From the NCBI RefSeq assembly GCF_000631985.1, contig NZ_JFYN01000012.1, forward strand, positions 558,001-622,000: a stretch of 64,000 bases of DNA. Reading direction: 5' to 3'. The stretch is from Pseudomonas sp. RIT288. Lineage in GTDB: Bacteria; Pseudomonadota; Gammaproteobacteria; Pseudomonadales; Pseudomonadaceae. Made by a program: the position numbers and the translations under genes. Under the pieces are notes generated by a model. That model saw only the letters and a list, made by a program, of their open reading frames with translations, was not told where the DNA came from and did no database searches. The first letter of the stretch is position 1, and each line of letters opens with the position of its first letter. Shown piece after piece: positions 60,179 to 64,000 of this stretch.

Positions 60179-61006
60179 TTGTCTACGGGTAATTTGGATT
60201 TCGAACAATTCCGGGTCTTCCTGGAAAAAGCCTGTGGCATTTTGCTCGGTGAAAACAAGCAGTACCTGGTCTCGAGCCGTCTCAACAAACTGATGGAGCA
60301 GCAAGGCATCAAGTCCCTGGGTGAGCTGGTACAGCGCATCCAGACCCAGCCGCGCAGCGGTTTGCGCGAGCAGGTGGTCGATGCCATGACGACCAACGAG
60401 ACCCTGTGGTTTCGTGACACCTATCCGTTTGAAGTCTTGAAGAACAAGGTGCTGCCCGAGGCGATCAAGGCCAGTCCCAACCAGCGTCTGCGGATCTGGT
60501 CGGCGGCGTGCTCGTCGGGTCAGGAACCGTATTCGCTGTCGATGTCGATCGACGAGTTCGAACGCAGCAACCTCGGTCAGTTGAAGATGGGCGTGCAGAT
60601 CGTTGCCACCGACCTGTCCGGCAGCATGCTGACCAACTGCAAGACCGGCGAATACGACAGCCTGGCGATCGGCCGCGGTTTGTCCGCCGATCGTCTGCAG
60701 CGCTACTTCGACCCGAAAGGGCCGGGGCGCTGGGTGATCAAGGCGCCGATCAAGAACCGGGTGGAATTCCGTTCGTTCAACCTGCTCGACAGCTACGCGA
60801 GTCTGGGCAAGTTCGACATCGTGTTCTGCCGCAACGTGCTGATCTACTTCTCCGCCGAGGTGAAGAAAGACATCCTGTTGCGCATTCACAGCACGCTGAA
60901 GCCGGGCGGCTATCTGTTCCTTGGCGCTTCCGAGGCGCTGAACGGTTTGCCGGATCATTACCAGATGGTCCAGTGCAGCCCGGGGATCATTTACCAGGCG
61001 AAGTGA
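60179..61006 (+). CDS. cheR: Chemotaxis methyltransferase CheR
   Basis: A 275-residue SAM-dependent enzyme that methylates chemoreceptor glutamates. N-terminal helical domain, then MTTNETLWFRD and SAACSSGQEPYSLSM (SAM site, about residues 108-122), and FDIVFCRNVLIYF. It starts at TTG (60179), supported by GAGG upstream. Follows cheV by 46 bp, the usual Pseudomonas pair. Confidence 0.95.
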   Translation: MSTGNLDFEQFRVFLEKACGILLGENKQYLVSSRLNKLMEQQGIKSLGELVQRIQTQPRSGLREQVVDAMTTNETLWFRDTYPFEVLKNKVLPEAIKASPNQRLRIWSAACSSGQEPYSLSMSIDEFERSNLGQLKMGVQIVATDLSGSMLTNCKTGEYDSLAIGRGLSADRLQRYFDPKGPGRWVIKAPIKNRVEFRSFNLLDSYASLGKFDIVFCRNVLIYFSAEVKKDILLRIHSTLKPGGYLFLGASEALNGLPDHYQMVQCSPGIIYQAK

Positions 61007-61031
61007 AACAAGGCATCAGGCATACAAAATC

Positions 61032-61056
61032 GGGAGCCCCGAGGGCTCCCTTTTTT
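61032..61056 (+). terminator. Terminator after cheR
   Basis: GGGAGCCC-CGA-GGGCTCCC stem with TTTTTT. Confidence 0.9.
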
Positions 61057-61076
61057 ATGCCTGATGCTTTGTTTCA

Positions 61077-61166
61077 TGTAGGAGCTGCCGAAGGCTGCGA
61101 TCTTTTGATCTTGATCTTGATTTAAAAAACAAGATCAAAAGATCGCAGCCTTCGGCAGCTCCTACA
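61077..61166. repeat. REP/BIME inverted repeat
   Basis: GTAGGAGCTGCCGAAGGCTG type with almost perfect arms, between cheR and the flgB promoter. Confidence 0.85.
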
Positions 61167-61276
61167 GGGGAGGCAGCGGCAGAAAAGCGGCAGCCAGCGG
61201 AAGCCGTTTGCCGCTTTTCTGGCATTACCGCTTTGCCGATACCCGGCAAAGCCCCGGTTTACGGGGGTTCTTCTGT

Positions 61277-61293
61277 TTGGCACGGCGCTTGCT
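61277..61293 (+). promoter_or_regulatory. Sigma-54 promoter of flgBCDE
   Basis: TTGGCACGGCGCTTGCT matches the YTGGCACG-N4-TTGCW consensus exactly, about 43 bp before the flgB ATG. Confidence 0.9.
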
Positions 61294-61335
61294 AAAGCTC
61301 AGGTACGAAAAACCGGTCACCCGAAGGTTCCCGAC

Positions 61336-61743
61336 ATGAGCATCAGCTTCGATAAAGCGCTCGGCATTCACGAAAAGGCATTGGGCTTCCGCGCCCAGCG
61401 TGCCGAAGTGTTGGCCAACAACATCGCCAACGCCGATACCCCGAACTACAAGGCTCGGGATCTGGACTTCTCCAAAGTGCTCGAAGCACAGACCCAGAAG
61501 AACGCCAACGGCACCATCGCCCTGAACATGACCAACAGCCGTCACATCGAGGCTGAAGGCCTGGGCAATGGCGACGAGTCGCTGATGTATCGCACGCCGA
61601 TGCAGCCTTCGATCGACCAGAACACCGTGGACGCTCAGCTTGAGCAGTCGAACTACGCGGAAAACGCGGTCGGCTTCCAGGCCAGCTTCACCCTGCTCAA
61701 CAGCAAATTCAAAGGGCTGGTGTCAGCCCTGCGCGGAGAGTAA
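61336..61743 (+). CDS. flgB: Flagellar rod protein FlgB
   Basis: A 135-residue proximal rod subunit; starts MSISFDKALGIHEKALGFRA and has VLANNIANADTPNYKARD, the rod/hook N-terminal motif, with a C-terminal helix. First gene of the flgBCDE operon. Confidence 0.96.
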   Translation: MSISFDKALGIHEKALGFRAQRAEVLANNIANADTPNYKARDLDFSKVLEAQTQKNANGTIALNMTNSRHIEAEGLGNGDESLMYRTPMQPSIDQNTVDAQLEQSNYAENAVGFQASFTLLNSKFKGLVSALRGE

Positions 61744-61746
61744 TCC

Positions 61747-62190
61747 ATGTCCCTGTCCAGCGTTTTCAACATTGCCGGCAGCGGCATGAGCGCACAAACC
61801 ACGCGTCTGAACACCGTGGCTTCGAACATCGCCAACGCCGAAACCGTTTCGTCGAGCATCGACCAGACCTACCGCGCCCGTCACCCGGTGTTCGCCACCA
61901 TGTTCCAGGGCGGCCAGAACAGTGGCAGCAACTCGCTGTTCCAGAGCCAGGACGCCGCAGGGCAGGGCGTGCAGGTACTTGGCGTGGTCGAAGACCAGAG
62001 CAACCTCGAAGCGCGCTACGAGCCGAACCATCCGGCCGCTGACGCCAAAGGCTATGTCTACTACCCGAACGTCAACGTGGTGGAAGAAATGGCTGACATG
62101 ATTTCCGCGAGCCGTTCGTTCCAGACCAACGCCGAAATGATGAACACCGCCAAAACCATGATGCAGAAGGTACTGACCCTCGGTCAGTAA
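61747..62190 (+). CDS. flgC: Flagellar rod protein FlgC
   Basis: A 147-residue rod subunit; N-terminal SVFNIAGSGMSAQTTRLNTV and ASNIANAETVSSS, and C-terminal EMADMISASRSFQTNAEMMN. Starts 3 nt after flgB. Confidence 0.96.
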   Translation: MSLSSVFNIAGSGMSAQTTRLNTVASNIANAETVSSSIDQTYRARHPVFATMFQGGQNSGSNSLFQSQDAAGQGVQVLGVVEDQSNLEARYEPNHPAADAKGYVYYPNVNVVEEMADMISASRSFQTNAEMMNTAKTMMQKVLTLGQ

Positions 62191-62205
62191 TAAGGGGCGA
62201 CTGCC

Positions 62206-62934
62206 ATGAGTGTTTCCGATACCACCAGCAGCCTGAGCATGAATGACATCCTGGCGAACTCCTCGAAGAAAACGAGCAGTTCGACCACCGGTGGCATTGC
62301 TTCGGCCACCAACAGCGCCACTGGCGGCAAAGCCCTGGGCAAGGATGCGTTCCTGCAACTGCTGGTCACCCAGCTGAAAAACCAGAACCCGCTTGATCCG
62401 CAGGACAACAGCGCCTTCGTAGCACAGTTGGCGCAGTTCAGCAGCCTTGAGGGCATCACCACCCTCAACAGCACCGTCAGTTCGCTGGCCGGCAACTACA
62501 GCTCCTCGCAAGCCCTGCAGGCGTCGTCGCTGGTTGGCCGCAACGTGATCGTGCAGACCAACACCGTTCAATTGGACGACCCGAGCAAAGGCATGACCGG
62601 TTCGGTCACCGTGCCGTCGTCGATTGCCGGTGGCACCGTCAGCATTACCGACAGCAGCGGCACGGTGGTTCGCACCATCGATCTGGGCAGTCGCGCCGCA
62701 GGCAGCGCAAGCTTCACCTGGGACGGCAAGGACAAGGACGGCAATCTGGTCAAGACCGGTACCTATACCGTCAAAGCCAACGCCTCGATCAATGGCACCG
62801 CGACCGACCTGGCGACCTACCTGCCAGCCACGGTCAACAGCGTGACCATCAGCCAGACCGGTGGCGAGCTGATGCTCAACCTGTCCGGCAAGGGCACCGT
62901 CGCCCTGTCCAAAGTACAAACCATTGGTATATAG
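62206..62934 (+). CDS. flgD: Hook-capping protein FlgD
   Basis: A 242-residue hook scaffold; conserved LGKDAFLQLLVTQLKNQNPL followed by DPQDNSAFVAQLAQFSSLEG near the N-terminus, then the FlgD Ig-like/Tudor domains with FTWDGKDKDGNLVKTGTY. It caps the growing hook for FlgE addition. Confidence 0.96.
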   Translation: MSVSDTTSSLSMNDILANSSKKTSSSTTGGIASATNSATGGKALGKDAFLQLLVTQLKNQNPLDPQDNSAFVAQLAQFSSLEGITTLNSTVSSLAGNYSSSQALQASSLVGRNVIVQTNTVQLDDPSKGMTGSVTVPSSIAGGTVSITDSSGTVVRTIDLGSRAAGSASFTWDGKDKDGNLVKTGTYTVKANASINGTATDLATYLPATVNSVTISQTGGELMLNLSGKGTVALSKVQTIGI

Positions 62935-62964
62935 AGCCGACTAACCGGCACAAAGGAGTGGAAT

Positions 62965-64000
62965 ATGTCTTTCAATATCGGCCTTAGCGGTCTCTATGCA
63001 GCCAACAAACAACTGGACGTGACCGGCAACAACATCGCCAACGTCGCGACCGCCGGTTTCAAATCGTCCCGTGCAGAATTCGAAGACGTTTACTCGTCGA
63101 CCCGTCTGGGCAGTGGCAGCAAGGTCATCGGTAACGGTGTACGTCTGGCCAACGTTTCTCAGCAGTTCACCCAGGGTGATATCAACAACACCGGTAACGT
63201 GCTGGACATGGGTATCAACGGTTCCGGCTTCTTCACCATGAGCAACAACGGCTCGATCTCCTATACCCGTGCCGGTACGTTCAAGGTCGACAATGCCGGT
63301 TACATCACCAACACCGACTACACCTCGCGTCTGCAAGGTTACGGTGTGGATGCCAACGGCAAGATCGTCAATGGTGTGTTGACCGACCTGAAGATCGACA
63401 CTTCCAACCTGGCGCCGAAGTCCACCTCGCTGGTGACCTCGACCATCAACCTGGACTCGACCGCTCCAGTGATCGACGACACAGTGCCCGCCGGCAAGTT
63501 CGATCCGAACAACCTTGCGACCTACACCAAGTCGTTCAGCACGCCGATCTATGACAGTCAGGGCAACATGCACCCGATGGATCAGTACGTGGTCAAGACC
63601 GGTGCGAACACCTGGAAGGTCTACACCCTGGTAGACGGTCGCAATCCGGACGCTACCGGTAGCGATCCGAAGGTCACCGCGCCGACACCTTCGACCATGA
63701 CGTTTGACTCCGCTGGCAAGCTGACTCAGGTCAGCACTCTGCCGGGCCCGGTGATCAGCAGTGACCTCAAGCTCAGTGGCTGGGTCCCGGGTAATGTGAT
63801 CAACGGTACGTTCAGGCCTAATGGTGCAGCCGCGAACCCGGCAGGCATCACCATTTCGATGGCTCAGACCACCCAGTACAACGCCGATACTGCCCGTTCG
63901 ATCCCGACTCAGGATGGTTACGCCACTGGCCAGATCACCAACCTGACCATCGATGGCACCGGTACCCTGTTCGCCAACTTCAGCAACAACCAGAGCAAGG
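62965..64000 (+). CDS. flgE: Flagellar hook protein FlgE, partial
   Basis: Starts MSFNIGLSGLYAANKQLDVT (AAGGAG site 7 nt upstream) and NNIANVATAGFKSSRAEFED; the 3' end is beyond the window. Visible part covers about 345 residues, including the start of the variable hook domain. Fourth gene of the operon. Confidence 0.95.
   Translation, partial: MSFNIGLSGLYAANKQLDVTGNNIANVATAGFKSSRAEFEDVYSSTRLGSGSKVIGNGVRLANVSQQFTQGDINNTGNVLDMGINGSGFFTMSNNGSISYTRAGTFKVDNAGYITNTDYTSRLQGYGVDANGKIVNGVLTDLKIDTSNLAPKSTSLVTSTINLDSTAPVIDDTVPAGKFDPNNLATYTKSFSTPIYDSQGNMHPMDQYVVKTGANTWKVYTLVDGRNPDATGSDPKVTAPTPSTMTFDSAGKLTQVSTLPGPVISSDLKLSGWVPGNVINGTFRPNGAAANPAGITISMAQTTQYNADTARSIPTQDGYATGQITNLTIDGTGTLFANFSNNQSK

Overview
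The window is a stretch of chromosome from a fluorescent-group Pseudomonas. Evidence: high GC, an aotJQMOP-argR locus, an aruCFGDBE cluster, alaS-lysC-rsmA followed by tRNA-Ser, AmrZ, a DUF2790 protein, a polar-flagellum cluster (flgA/flgM/flgN/flgZ, cheV, cheR, flgBCDE), and many short inverted repeats (REP/BIME) typical of P. fluorescens relatives. No phage, transposase, CRISPR array or rRNA operon is visible.

Layout. 1-6860: accessory regulators and small unknowns: a TetR regulator, a metallo-beta-lactamase-fold hydrolase, a pair of small HTH proteins behind a LexA-like box, an AraC regulator divergent from a TauE-type exporter, and three poorly characterised proteins. 6870-8957: a divergent pair made of a zinc-finger-like unknown protein and an AT-rich HNH endonuclease with a putative DNA-modification reader domain (possible defence gene). 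9175-13624: nrdB (no nrdA beside it), a DUF2790 protein and acsA. 14345-32962: the arginine region, with the aot uptake operon, its AraC-type regulator ArgR, and the arginine succinyltransferase (AST) pathway. Between argR and aruC sits a roughly 1680-residue leucine-rich-repeat, dermonecrotic-toxin-like protein on the opposite strand. 33092-39562: a stand-alone type II lumazine synthase under an FMN riboswitch, then ltaE, alaS, lysC and rsmA. 39625-40195: tRNA-Ser and three tRNA-Arg(ACG) copies in a perfect 148-bp tandem array. 40214-44787: a small envelope protein, mgtE, amrZ, phnN, two small membrane/secreted proteins and tRNA-Arg(CCT). 44842-56256: a chemoreceptor, a three-subunit membrane sugar/polyol dehydrogenase, a response-regulator/TPR protein with a small histidine kinase, a glutamine-synthetase-like enzyme and an MFS transporter. 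56514-64000: flagellar and chemotaxis genes with recognisable sigma-54 and sigma-28 promoters; flgE runs off the right edge.

How the genes work together. Arginine enters through AotJQMP, is sensed through ArgR, and is degraded by AruF/G, B, C, D and E to glutamate and succinate. TGTCGC-N8-AA motifs upstream of both aotJ and aruC fit the known ArgR half-site. In the flagellar block, sigma-54-type sites precede flgA and flgB, and a sigma-28-type site precedes flgM, matching the known flagellar hierarchy. The most distinctive accessory items are the LRR toxin-like protein with an internally duplicated module and no visible NEL ligase domain, the reader-HNH endonuclease with its divergent zinc-finger neighbour, and the LexA-box HTH pair. 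All functional calls rest on reading the sequence; no database search was run.
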